NCBI RefSeq assembly: GCF_030052815.1
Contig: NC_079501.1
Span: 79,566,979-79,630,978 of the forward strand
Length of the DNA stretch: 64,000 nt
Reading direction: 5' to 3'
Source of the DNA: Hevea brasiliensis
Lineage: Eukaryota; Streptophyta; Magnoliopsida; Malpighiales; Euphorbiaceae
Shown here: positions 12,475-23,411 of the stretch, one piece after another
Position numbering within the stretch: position 1 is the stretch's first letter
Layout: each line of letters opens with the position of its first letter
Translations under genes and position numbers: made by a program
Notes under the pieces: model-generated
Seen by the model: only the letters and a program-made list of their open reading frames with translations
What the model was told of the DNA's origin: nothing
Database searches by the model: none

Positions 12475-12834
12475 TGGTGCTCCCCAAGGTCACACTAGGG
12501 CGGATGAAGCCCTTTTCAAGTAATTCTTGCAACTGTATCTTCAACTCCTTCAACTACGTGGTGCCATTACTGTATGGCGTTATGGAGATTGGATCCACAC
12601 GAGCATAACATTAATTTCAAATCGCACTTCTCTTTCCGGAGGTAATCACGGCAATTCATCAGAAACACATCCGAAAGTCATATCTGTAGGGATGTCCTTC
12701 AATCTTTGGACTCCCCACTTGGGTGTCTACCACATGTGCCAAATATGCTTCACACCCCTTTACGATCATTTTTACGGCTAGTGCGGCCGAAATGATGTTT
12801 GATGGCAATAATCGCCTCTCCTTATATTACCACA

Positions 12835-13236
12835 TCAGCATGCTTGAGGAGACCAAAAGTGGTATCTTGACCTCTGATCAATCATGGCATGATGCCTAGC
12901 TAACCAATCCATGCCCAAGATGATATCATAATCTCTGAAGGGCATTTCAATGAAATCAGACAGGAAAGTGTGTCCTTGGATCACCAAAGGACAATCTCTA
13001 TACATTCTATTAACCCTGACTTCCTGTCCTAGTGGACTCGTTACTAGCACCTCAAAGTCCATTTTTGTACATGGAACAGCAATGCAATCAATGATGCTAG
13101 TACTCACATAAGAATGGGTAGAGCCCGGATCAAATAGCACAAACACATTTTGGTTAAAAGTTGAGAAGGTACCAGCCACAACATCAGATGTCTCTGCCTC
13201 GTCCCTCTGTCTATTCATAGACTCTGGCTGGAGCAC
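12835..13236 (-). pseudogene. Element A aspartic protease region, broken
   Basis: The ORF contains the retropepsin active-site motif [13 protein letters not shown] and the downstream block [18 protein letters not shown]. Pro replaces the usual Ser/Thr in the D-x-G triad, as is normal for this plant lineage and also seen in C and D. A frameshift after DQRSR ends the frame. It would process the gag-pol polyprotein. Confidence 0.88.
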
Positions 13237-13254
13237 TATCTTGCTCTAAATGTT

Positions 13255-14430
13255 TTACTGTGCCTTGGCTGCCTGCTGGGTTACCTCTACCCCTGCCTCT
13301 ACCTCTGCTGGGTGGTTGTGAACTTCTGGTGACAGGGCTCGAATCGACCCATTCTGCAGTAGTAGGAGGTGGTCCAACTCTGCGACTGCAGTGCGATCCT
13401 TGGCAAAGTGTCCGGTGCCTCCACAGTTATAACAGGCTCCAATAGCCTTATAGCATATCCCACCATGATTTTTTCCACAAGTTTCACATTGGCGGGGAGG
13501 GTAGGAACCTCTGATACTCTGCTGACCAGATAGGGGAGGTCTCTGTCCTGAATATCTTCCCCTACTAGATTTCTTGCCACCTCTGCCATGTCCCCCATAG
13601 TTCTTGCTCTTTCCAGTATGACCACTGGAACTCTGTTCTACGGATTTTCCCTCTTTCTCTGTCTTCTCTGATCTCTTTTTCTCTGGAGCAGTCTCAAACT
13701 CAACTCTTTCCAACTCTAGGGCTTGAGAAACAAGTTCAGAGAAGTTAGTGTGTTTGAAGCCGATCACTTGTACTCTGATACTGGGCTTCAAGCCAGTTTC
13801 AAACCTCTTGCATCTCTCCCTACTGGTAGAGAGTAGACTCACTGCATAATGGCTAAGGCGGGAAAATTCTCTTTCATACTCAGCCACTGATCTGTTCCCC
13901 TGTTTCAGACTTAGGAACTCTTGCGACCACGGTCCACATAAGCATCGGGGACATATTTCATGCGAATTCCACTGAGAAAGTCATTCAGTCAAGATTGCAG
14001 GTTCTACGGTGTGGGAAATGGTTTTCCACCAGTCATAAGCATCCCCCTGTAACAAAGATACAGAGTATTCGAATCTGAGCTCCTCCGTGCAATGCAATTT
14101 CTTGAATACCCTATCCATCCTTTCTAACCACTGTTCAGCTTCTAGAGGATCTACTATCCCCTTGAACTCTGTAGCCCCATATTTCATCAATTTATCATAC
14201 TGCCTAGTAGGAGACTGTGGTTGTACCACTGGTGTCTGTATTGGGACTTGAGTAGGTACATTACCAGCCATTTGTTGGAACATTGCAGCCATCTGCTGAG
14301 CGAACTGAGCAGGAAATTGTGGTACTGCAGGGGCTGGTGCTGCTGAACCACTAACATTATGTAGGCCTGGGGCATCCCCTTGCATCTCAGCCTCAATAGA
14401 TTGATCGACTGAACGATCACCCTCTTCCAT
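13255..14430 (-). pseudogene. Element A gag, broken
   Basis: The most likely start is the ATG at 14430 (MEEGDRSVDQS). An upstream extension MCYLFRR is in frame, but that part is leader. It runs through a Gln/Pro-rich segment, a retrotransposon gag domain (YGATEFKGIVDPLEAEQWLE, YSVSLLQGDAYDWWK), a damaged patch with a stop near 13981, then AEYEREFSRLSHYA and a basic Gly/Arg region. The zinc knuckle reads CYNCGGTGHFAKDR: the last Cys is replaced by Arg, while D and C keep Cys. A frameshift follows directly. This is the nucleocapsid protein of the particle. Confidence 0.9.
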
Positions 14431-14595
14431 AGTCAATGTGAGGATTTTAGATCTTCTGAACAAATAACACAAGGAGATTTCCTCCCATTAGTGCATATTT
14501 ATAATGTAATGTACTGTATGTATCAAACAATGATATTGAGCAGTTGTACTATGAAGAAAGAATACTTAAGTAATTGGCCAGAATTTAAAAACTTT

Positions 14596-14607
14596 GCTCT
14601 GATACCA
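14596..14607 (-). other. Element A primer-binding site (tRNA-iMet type)
   Basis: On the minus strand TGGTATCAGAGC begins 8 nt after the 5' LTR end (spacer TGTTTTAG). This is the standard plant complement of the initiator Met tRNA 3' end. About 165 bp of leader without a gene separates it from gag. Confidence 0.92.
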
Positions 14608-14615
14608 CTAAAACA

Positions 14616-17600
14616 TGTCACACCCTACCCCTCTGTAAGGCATAACATGATCCCGTAGTATACCTAATGAATTACTAACTCCGTCTACTGATAATCCATT
14701 AAATACACTACAAGGGATTTTAAAAACTTTTCTTACTTCTTTTACAGTGGTGAGCACTATTTACAGGTGTTAAAAACCTTTTTGAACTGAAGTGATAGAA
14801 CTAACATATTTGAATTATTTGGAGTTTCTGTAAAAATTTTGGCAGAGTGCCATCTGTATTTTGGATAAAATAGTTCTTCAGAAAACCTGTAAAAAGACAC
14901 TTCAATAATTTTCCAAATCTCAACTCCAATACATTTCTCAACACAACAATTTATCAACTCAATTCCATAGAAATTTTTCAAAGTCTGAGATAAGGAAATA
15001 TAATACAATTTTTACAAGTCAAATAACTCATAATTAATTTACAACTTCAAGGTACAATTTGAATTTACAACTACTCAAAACCAAAAATAAAATATACATA
15101 CAGTGAATATACATTATAGTACAAAATGCCAAATGTGGTATACTCACTATACCCAAAAATCTCTCGCTGGCGGTACTAGCAGCCTAGTCTGCTGCCCTGT
15201 CGGTCTGTCTACCTGCGACAGCAATAAAAAGCTATCGCTGAGACAATGTCTCAGTGGTGCACAACATTAACCAAATACAATTTAAATCACAATTCATAAA
15301 TCATATAAATAGTGGATACTTAAAATCATAGTTAAATTCAAGACAATAAATGTCAACAAGAATTTAAACTCCATTTCTCAATATCACAATAGATTTCCAT
15401 AAGTTAGATCATGTTTGAATTCAAAAGACAGTATATGTCAATGAGAGTTTAAATCCATTTCACAATCTCACAATACATATCAATAAATCACACACAGCTT
15501 AATCATGATCCATAGTTCAATTCGTCCCAAAAGCCAATGGCTAATGAGGTATTCAATTTGTTCCAAAAGTCGATGACTAATGAGGAATAACATGGCTAGC
15601 TAGCAAAAATATGAGTACTCATCCAATTCGTCCTCAATAGGCACACACCTCAACACTTCAGCCAGAGAGGGAATTCAATTCGTCCCACTAAACAAGCTAA
15701 TGAGGAATACAATCAATATACATGATAGCTGTGGTTTCAAACCATTTCCAATGCTTTTTAATCAATAAGTATCCATCAATGTCATTCAAACAATTTCTCA
15801 CAGTTTCAAATCATTTACAATGCTTTTCAAGCAATAAATATTCATTCAAATACATTTCCACAATTTAAAACAATAATATACAAATATTCAATATTTATTT
15901 CAATTGAAAATAATTCAAAAGAAATAGTTGTTGTGCACAAACCTCTGATATTTGTCTCCTGGTCTTGACTCAGTATTTCTTTCCCTTTTGCTGAGTCCTT
16001 GTTAACTGAGAAACACAATTTGAAGTATTTCAGTGCTAAATTAATTTGCCTCTAACGATAATGTTCGATAAACAATTCACTGAATACCTTTATTTGCTTA
16101 ATCACCTAATATACCGACCCTCGATGTTTTCTAGGTAAATTAGGTTTTAGTGTCCTTTATATGTCACATTCGATAGGGTTTTAGAGTTGGTACGTGTTAC
16201 CAAACTCAATTCTATGTATATTGCGTTTTCTTGCATTTCATTGCAAATTGCTGGATTTCGGGATACTAGGTTGACCTAGCCGGACGACCTAGTTCCCTCG
16301 GTTTTCGGGTTTCGGTCAAAACTACAAACTTGTAGATCTATGTCTTATTGCACGCAGGGCAAAATTTTAGGTCAATCCGAGTTAAGTAGACCAAGTTATG
16401 GTCATTATACTATTGCTGGTCAATTGGTATCAAATTAGGTCAATTTTAGGTCAATTTGGTCAACTTTGGTTCGGCCAGTTTTTGGACCCGAACTTTTGCA
16501 AGCTTTTTGACTTGTTTATGGTCATTTCTGGGTTTTTGTGTCTTCATAAGACTTGTAGGTATGGGTCTTAACTATTCTTGGTCAAAATTTCAGGTCAATT
16601 GGACCTGTTTTGAGTGAGTTATGGCCTAAACACTCACTGCTGCCCAATTGGTCATTTTTCAGGTCCTAATTGCACCTAATCCGAATTGGTCATTTTCTTA
16701 GGTCACCTTGCAAGCAGAATTTTGGTATGCTTTCTCAATGAAAGTTGGCACATTTTGTGCCTAGTTCCACCTCCAATTGGTCTCATACCAATTGAGGTTA
16801 CACATTTAAACTTATTGGCTAAAATGTACACTGCCCTTAGTTACCTTGCTTAAACACACATCAATCACACACTTACCTTGCAATATGTTTACTTCCCTAC
16901 CAAATCTGTTTTGGTACATTACCAAAAACATATTCCACTTTACATTAACATCACTTTGGGCAGATTACAATTATCCTCAACACACCAAATATAATTCTAA
17001 TTTTCAAAGTCCAAATACAATTACACATACACATAAACATTACTAGTTTTTACATACACTTTACACAACAATTTCATATACATATCCATCTATCCTTAAT
17101 GCCACAATTCTGCCCATATCTTCATGAACACATATACTTATCCAAGAGTTCCAAGGCTGCCGAAAATGTTCTTCAACACCAAAGTGTCCTACAATTCATC
17201 AATTCCCATCCAAGTGCAAAAATCACCATACACATATGAAGTAATTCACTAGGTTATTAAATCACCATAACCAACATCATTTCCCATCAAATATATGCAC
17301 AATTATCTCATCAAATACATGAATACATGGCTGTCCAAAATGAACACAACAATAACTCTTCAAACTCAAAAATTTTCTTCACAAATCCAACACCCATAAC
17401 ATGCACACAAAATTTAACAAAGCCATCTTCAAAAATGCTAACTTACCTTATGGTTGGAGCTTGTTAAACCTTGCTTAAACTTCTCAAATTTGGTATCAAA
17501 CTCTTCCTTGTGATGAGTAGACCATTTTTCATGAAGGAACCTAAGTGATTGGAGTTGAAAATGGAGAGGTTAAGTGAGCTCATGCAAAACGCCCATTGAG

Positions 17601-18313
17601 GTTTCTCTCATCCTTCAATTCGGCAACTTTGGTACAATGAAGAAGATGAACATTCTGATGGGTATAGTGGACTTACATCAGCATTTTTATGTTTAATTAA
17701 ATCCCTAGTGGTCCACTAACTAAGTTTAAATTATATAATAAGCTTAATTTCCCTTTATTCCACATTAACCCCTTAATTTCTACTATTTACTTTAGGTACC
17801 ACCAAATAAATTTTTCATTTCATTTTCTAAGTGTAATATTATTTATTTTTAATGGACATTTAGGTCAAAAGACAATTCGGGATGTCAAATGACCATAATG
17901 CCCCTGTTCGGGTTGTATTCCCGATTTTTCGGTAACACCGGGTTTTGTCTGTTTTTCGATTTCTCACTTTTCTTTGTACTAATTATTTAATTTTTCTTTG
18001 ATCTTTCTAATGATATTTATTCTTCAATAAGGGTCTATTTAAGTCCTAAAAATGTTTTCCAGGGTTCCTCGCAGTCCAGGGCTAGTCAACGGTCCACGCC
18101 GTGACTTCCCGGTGCGGTCACCCATCGTTAGGTTTCCCGGCTCGCTTAACTTGATCACATTTCTTTGCTATTATTTTTCCTTTGTTTTTTCTTGTATTTC
18201 ATTATTTTATGTCTTATCACTCATGTCAAAGTGTAGTTCTAGGCATCCTAGCTGTCCGGACAACACTGATCACCGGGACAGTAGAACGCACTACCGAACT
18301 TTGGGGTGTTACA
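14616..18313 (-). repeat. Element A 5' LTR
   Basis: It begins TGTCACACCC on the plus strand and ends GGGGTGTTACA. It keeps the original TG, unlike the other LTR. Followed by TSD AGATC. It would carry the promoter and leader of the element on the minus strand. I could not place a TATA box with confidence. Confidence 0.95.
15215..15254 (-). other. LTR two-hairpin element (A, 5' LTR)
   Basis: On the minus strand, CTGAGACA-A-TGTCTCAG (hairpin I) is followed by GCGATAGC ... GCTGTCGC (hairpin II, one G:T pair) and then AGGT. The neighbouring GTGCACCA block is shared with the other LTR families. Confidence 0.65.
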
Positions 18314-18318
18314 AGATC

Positions 18319-18770
18319 TATATTTTAATTTTTAAAAGATTAATTTTTACTACCTAACAAATTAGAAAAGTCAGTGACCCACATTTTTAAATTTTTTCTT
18401 CAAGTAATAAAATAAAAAAAAATAAAAATAAAAATATTCAAATTCTGAGCTAAATTCACAAAACACATAGGTCTAAATATTGTAGCTGTCTAACATCGAA
18501 CTCAGGGGTTGAAACAATGTCATAGCCCCCCAAAATTTTAATTTTTAATTTAGAGTACTTTGAATATGGGTATGAACAAAATTTTAAAATATTGATTTTT
18601 TTATCAGCTTAGTTAAATAAAAAATTTAATGAGCTTGCATTTTAATAATTTAAGCTTGTTTTTTTAATTGGCTAAACTTAGTTGAAAAATTAGTTGCTAA
18701 TATTCTTTAAATTTACTTTTAACTAATAAGAAAGAATTTAAAAGGAATTAAATTGTGAGCAAGGCACATA
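18319..18770. repeat. AT-rich tandem array, middle segment
   Basis: This continues the array cut by element A: it has the 'taacatcgaactcaggggttgaaaca' type block, the 'atttttaatttagagtac' block and the 'gaattaaattgtgagcaagg' block. It stops at about 18770 in the middle of a unit, where the truncated LTR of element E begins. No gene is seen. Confidence 0.8.
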
Positions 18771-20398
18771 AAGACAAATAATACAATATGGTAAATAGCT
18801 CGGTAAAAAGATATGCATCTATCATAGGAATTAATTATCAATCATTGAACTAATGAAATAATTCATTTACTAAAACAAATTGGCTATAGAAACCAAGCAA
18901 GCGACAATTTCCCTATTTCTCCTTACTTATTAGATTAATCAAAGCAAGCATCTAATTAACCTCTAACCAATTGAACAACTTTAGTCAAGCGCAAGATTTA
19001 GCTCAACGGTAGCTTTAACATAATGGAGAAACATGACCAATTCTAGATAACTATTACACAATAAGTGGCATAATCATTTAACCTAGACTATGAATCTCTA
19101 AGCAACATGAAGAATTCACACTATATCACATTTGCTACTGATGTATAGTTAATCGAGCAATTATGGTCTTAATCAACTATACTAGCATTAAACATATATG
19201 AATAATTAAGTTGTAGGCCTCCTAAATATAATTAAACATGCAATCTTTTCATGAATCACAGGAGAAACAAAGATATTCAAGTGAAGAAAATATTGATTTA
19301 ATTGATAACTTAAAATTGTATCATGATAATTATTCAATGGTTTCAACAATCCTCTTTACTAAGTAAGAAAACTTCTCACTCATTGTAAGAAAAGAAAACA
19401 TAATCAAAATAACAAAAACAAATAAGAACATGTTGCCCTTTATGAATGGAATTCAAACAACTTGAATTTGATATTAGTGATGATGTCATACACTCCAAAG
19501 GGATGTAGAAGCGCTCCACAAGCCAAAGAAGAAGAAGAAGAAATCACACAAGCAACTAGATCAAGTGATCGACACCTTTGAATGCATAAAGAGAGAATTT
19601 GGTCACAATGAGTATAAAGGAATTTATGAACTCCAAACCTATATTTTGAACCCTTTTTATAGAGAAAAATAGGTTAACTAATACTCCAGATCTTATATGG
19701 AAGTCCTAGTTGCATTCTGATTTAAAACTCTCTCAAGAATCCTAGTTAAAGTAGGAAAATAAGTTAAAAACAACTCTCTTTATATAGATCTACCACTCGC
19801 ATGACCTGGGGGACCTACACACCTTTATTTTATTTATTTTGGGCCTTAAATAAAATAATTAAACCCACCAATTAAGGCCCTAAATCCTAGTCCCGCATAA
19901 CTCCACATAAAGAGCCCAAACACACTCAACATGAGATCCTCAACGTAATCTAGCCCAATTGCTCTCATTTTTCATATATCACCTCAAAATATGTCAAATA
20001 AGGTCCCTCTAAGCTCATAAGGTCAGATTAAAACTCTAAATAGTAAATCACATACAAGCTCTATTAAGGTTGTCCAAAGAAGCTCAACATAGGTTAATGA
20101 CCAAATTTGTTTGTTTTTCACGCTTACCCCTCTAAATATCATGAATAAGACACCTCTAAGATCATTTTGTCATTGGCTAAGTCCTTATCAAAAGGTATCT
20201 TCACAAGCCTTAAAATGCTTGATGTGTGTTTTACTTCCTTTTGTGCTCAATTCAGCTCTTTATGCTTCAAAAGCTCTTCCATGCTATTGTAGACACGTAA
20301 TAACGTAAAAACAAGCATTAACAAGCTAATTAAACACGAAACAAACTCAAAAGACTAAGTATTCAATGATAAAGATATGATATTTTAAGCAACTATCA
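18771..20398 (-). repeat. Element E 3' LTR, outer end truncated
   Basis: It aligns with 58190-59738 and ends on the plus strand in GCAACTATCA at 20398, the same as the right LTR. The outer part equivalent to 57953-58189 is missing. The join to the array occurs at 'CATAAAGACAAAT', where both sequences share a few bases. It keeps about 80 bp that the right LTR has lost near 58727. Confidence 0.85.
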
Positions 20399-22058
20399 AA
20401 TTTCATTATACTTAGCTTTTGGTCATCCTTGATCAAAACTAACTAAAACATAAGACAATGGCTCAATCTATACTTCCCAAGATTATCAAAGACAAGCATA
20501 TAATAAGCATGAACATATAAGCAAACTATCTAAGAGTCATAAATATATTGAGAAAAACCTCTTCAGATACATTAGAACTTCACTTAACATAGTAATCTCA
20601 TTAAAAAGCTGAACATACCAACATGGAAGATCCTAACATAGGCATAAGAACCACTCCATCTCTCATGTGTTTGGTGTAAAGTGTTTGCTCTTAAAATTCA
20701 ATCCATTAACATGACTCATCTCCATTGCTTAGATTATATGCACATCACAAATCAAAAGGTCTTTATCAAGGTTTTAATAGGGCTAGGGTACATGTATGGA
20801 GCAAAGGATAAGCAATTTTAAAAACCAAAGAAACTAGTAGAGCATCCAAAAATCATGAATTCACAACATAAAGCATATACCAACTAGAATTCATCAGATT
20901 ACAAAACAATCACTTTTCTAGCTTTAACTCTCTTGTTCACACCTTTTCAACAACAAAAATTATAACAATTGATGTTCTTTCATTTTAGGAATGAAAGCAT
21001 AGGAATGAATGCAAATTACTTTATTTCTTTCTTTTTCCCTTTTTTTTCTTTAAATTTGTTATTTTTCATTCTTACTTTTCACTTTGCTTTTAAATCAAGG
21101 AAACACCAACTATATACTTTCAAACTCACACCCCTAATTCATTACCACTCTTATAAACATTTCAACCAAATTCTATTAAAAAAGTTTCAAATGCTCTACT
21201 AATCCTATAATAGTGTAGAAACACTTGTTTTATAGGTTAAGGCTTATTATAATGTGACTCAATTACAAAGAATAGGAATAATGTAGGCTTAAAATTAGCT
21301 CACTAAAGGAACAACTTTTAGTTATCAAAAGGTTAGCTATTTAAGCTAAAGTGGTTAAACCTAATTTTCCTTTATTACTTAAATGCATGCATATATCAAT
21401 GTAATCTCAATAAGATTAAAAGCAAGTTCTACAGATAGAATATTCATGAATGAATATTGCACACAACAAGAAATAGATATTGACATAATAGTCTCAATCT
21501 TAGGCTTAAAAGCGCATATAAGGCCTATTTATCCACCATATTAGCATATTCAATCTTTCAATTTAACTACCATACGAAGAAAGCCTAAGTTGCAATTCAA
21601 CTCATTCATTTTATCCATGCTCTCATTAAGATAGATCAATCCACATTCATAACATACCTAATCTCATTAATCTTAGAAGGTGCCTAAAACACACAAAAGA
21701 CATAACATGTAGACATAAAATTTTGAAAAAAAATGCAAAAAGACACTAACACATATATAAACACATGCAAAAGACACTAATCCCTCCCCTACACTTAAAA
21801 CTTGCATTGTCCTTAATGTAAGGGCAAGGAAAATAGAAACAAAAAAAAAAAAATAAAAGTAGAGAGGATAAAAATAACAAATCTAGTTATTGAAGATCCT
21901 TGGGTTGCCTCCCAAGCGCATTTGTGTAAAATTGTTTGCTCGACTTCAAGCCTTTCTTCATTCTCCATACTTACGGTCCTTTAAATCCATCTCTTCAACA
22001 TTATGCTCCTGAAAACTATCATAGTAAGGCTTCAACCTATGCCCATCACCTTGAACAC
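20399..22058 (-). other. Element E 3' untranslated region, copy 1
   Basis: This non-coding stretch lies between the fused integrase and the 3' LTR. It includes a T-rich tract near 21030 and a minus-strand purine-rich run (AAGTGTAGGGGAGGGA) near 21780-21795. Athila elements have long regions here, sometimes with an env-like ORF. I see no such ORF, only short ORFs without recognisable motifs. Most of it is repeated at 23131-23406 plus 44068-44880. Confidence 0.65.
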
Positions 22059-23130
22059 TTAGTTTGTTGCTCCACTTTGAATTTCAACTGTACCATGATA
22101 AAAAAAAAAAAAAGTAACAACAAAAGGACCAACCCACTTAGAACGCAACTTATTTGGAAAAAGTTTAAGTCTAGAATGGAATAAGAGTACTTCCTGACCA
22201 ACCATAAACTTCTTCTTTTTAAACACCTTGTCATGGAATGCTTTAGTCTTCTCTTTATAGATTCTAAAGTTCTTACAGGCATCATTTCTAATTTCTTCCA
22301 ACTTTTGCAATTGCAACTTTTTATGTAATCCAACATCATCAATGTTTATGTTGCATTGCTTAATAGCCCAAAATGCCTTTCCATGAGGAGATGACAAGGC
22401 TTACCATATACTAATCGATATGGAAACATACTAATTAGAGTCTTGTATGCAATCTTATATGCCCAAAATGCGTCATCTAACCTCAAACTCCAATATTTCC
22501 TTGAAGGATTAACTATCTTCTCTAGAATGGACTTGATCTCTTGATTTGAAACTTTAGCTTGTTTACTCGTTTGAGGATGGTAATCAGTAGAAACTTTATG
22601 GGATACATGATATTTCTTTAAAAGAGTCTCAATAGTTCTATTGCAAAAGTGTGTTCCTCTATCACTTATGAGAGCTCTTGGATCACCATGCCTATTAAAA
22701 AAGTAAGGCTTCATAAAATATACAACAACTTTAGCATCATTAATTTGAGTGGCTTTAGCTTCCACCCACTTAGAAACCTAATCCACAGCTAAAACAATGT
22801 AAACATTACCGAAAGATGAAAGGAATGGTCCCATGAAATCAATGCCCCACACATTAAAAATTTCATAAGCAAGTATAGGTGATAAGGGCATTTGATCTCA
22901 ATGAGAGAGATTACCTATTCTTTGGCATTATGCACAAGTCTTACAAAAGAGGTATGCATCTCTAAAAATAGATGACCAAAAAAGGCCACATACAAGTACC
23001 TAATGCATAGTTCTCTTTGGTCCAAAATGTCCTCCACCTTCATAAGAATGGCAAAAGGTAAGAATGGAATGAAATTTAGCTTGGGAAACACATCTTCTTA
23101 CTACTTTATCTGCATAATACTTCCATAGCA
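22059..23130 (-). pseudogene. Element E second integrase copy, 5'-truncated and fused
   Basis: It begins inside the zinc domain (VVRRCVSQAKFHSILTFCHS) at about 23130, where the sequence switches to 3' UTR of the upstream copy. The core follows with WGIDFMGPF and [17 protein letters not shown] (second catalytic Asp) and then [20 protein letters not shown] (catalytic Glu region). The C-terminal part LFPNKLRSKWVGPFVV ends it. A stop replaces Tyr in the VDYVSKW block, and a frameshift near 22350 separates the last part. It differs from the integrase at 44881-45969 by about 9% over 230 bp counted by eye. Confidence 0.85.
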
Positions 23131-23406
23131 TCATTATTTCTTTCTTTTTCCTTTTTTTTTCTTTGAATTTGTTACTTTTCATTCCTACTTTTCACTTTGC
23201 TTTTGAAAGAGAACATCAACTGTATACTTTCAAACTCACATCCCTAATTCATTACCACTCTTACAAACATTTCAACCAAAATCTATTCAAAAAGTTTCAA
23301 ATGCTCTACTAATTCTATGATATGGTAGAAACACTTGTTTTACAGGTGTGGCTCAGTTACAGCATAGGAATAATGTAGGCTTAAAATTGGCTCACTAAAG
23401 GAATAA
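23131..23406 (-). other. Element E 3' UTR, copy 2, left piece
   Basis: It matches 20990-21310 (T-rich tract, 'ctttcaaactcacatccctaattcattaccac' type block, 'aggaataatgtaggcttaaaatt' type block) and continues at 44068 after element D. On its left it joins the truncated integrase at about 23128-23134 without a spacer. No gene is seen. Confidence 0.8.
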
Positions 23407-23411
23407 CTTTT

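Larger units (their letters stand above)
6081..18313 (-). mobile_element. Element A: full-length Tekay/Del-like chromovirus (Ty3-gypsy), defective
   Basis: Two nearly identical LTRs of 3696 and 3698 bp flank a 4.8-kb interior read on the minus strand. A perfect 5-bp target duplication AGATC lies at 6076-6080 and 18314-18318. The outer LTR end at 6081 reads TA instead of TG, a point change. The interior has, in transcription order, an iMet-type PBS, gag with a zinc knuckle, aspartic protease, RT, RNase H, integrase, chromodomain and PPT. Several frameshifts break the polyprotein, so it is not autonomous. LTR differences are about 2% by eye over the first 560 bp, making A the youngest insertion here. 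It interrupts the AT-rich tandem array. Confidence 0.95.

Noticed and set aside
20399..22058. Possible env-like gene in the Athila 3' region
   Set aside because: Only short ORFs without membrane or signal features typical of env-like proteins. The duplicate region at 44068-44880 shows the same absence.
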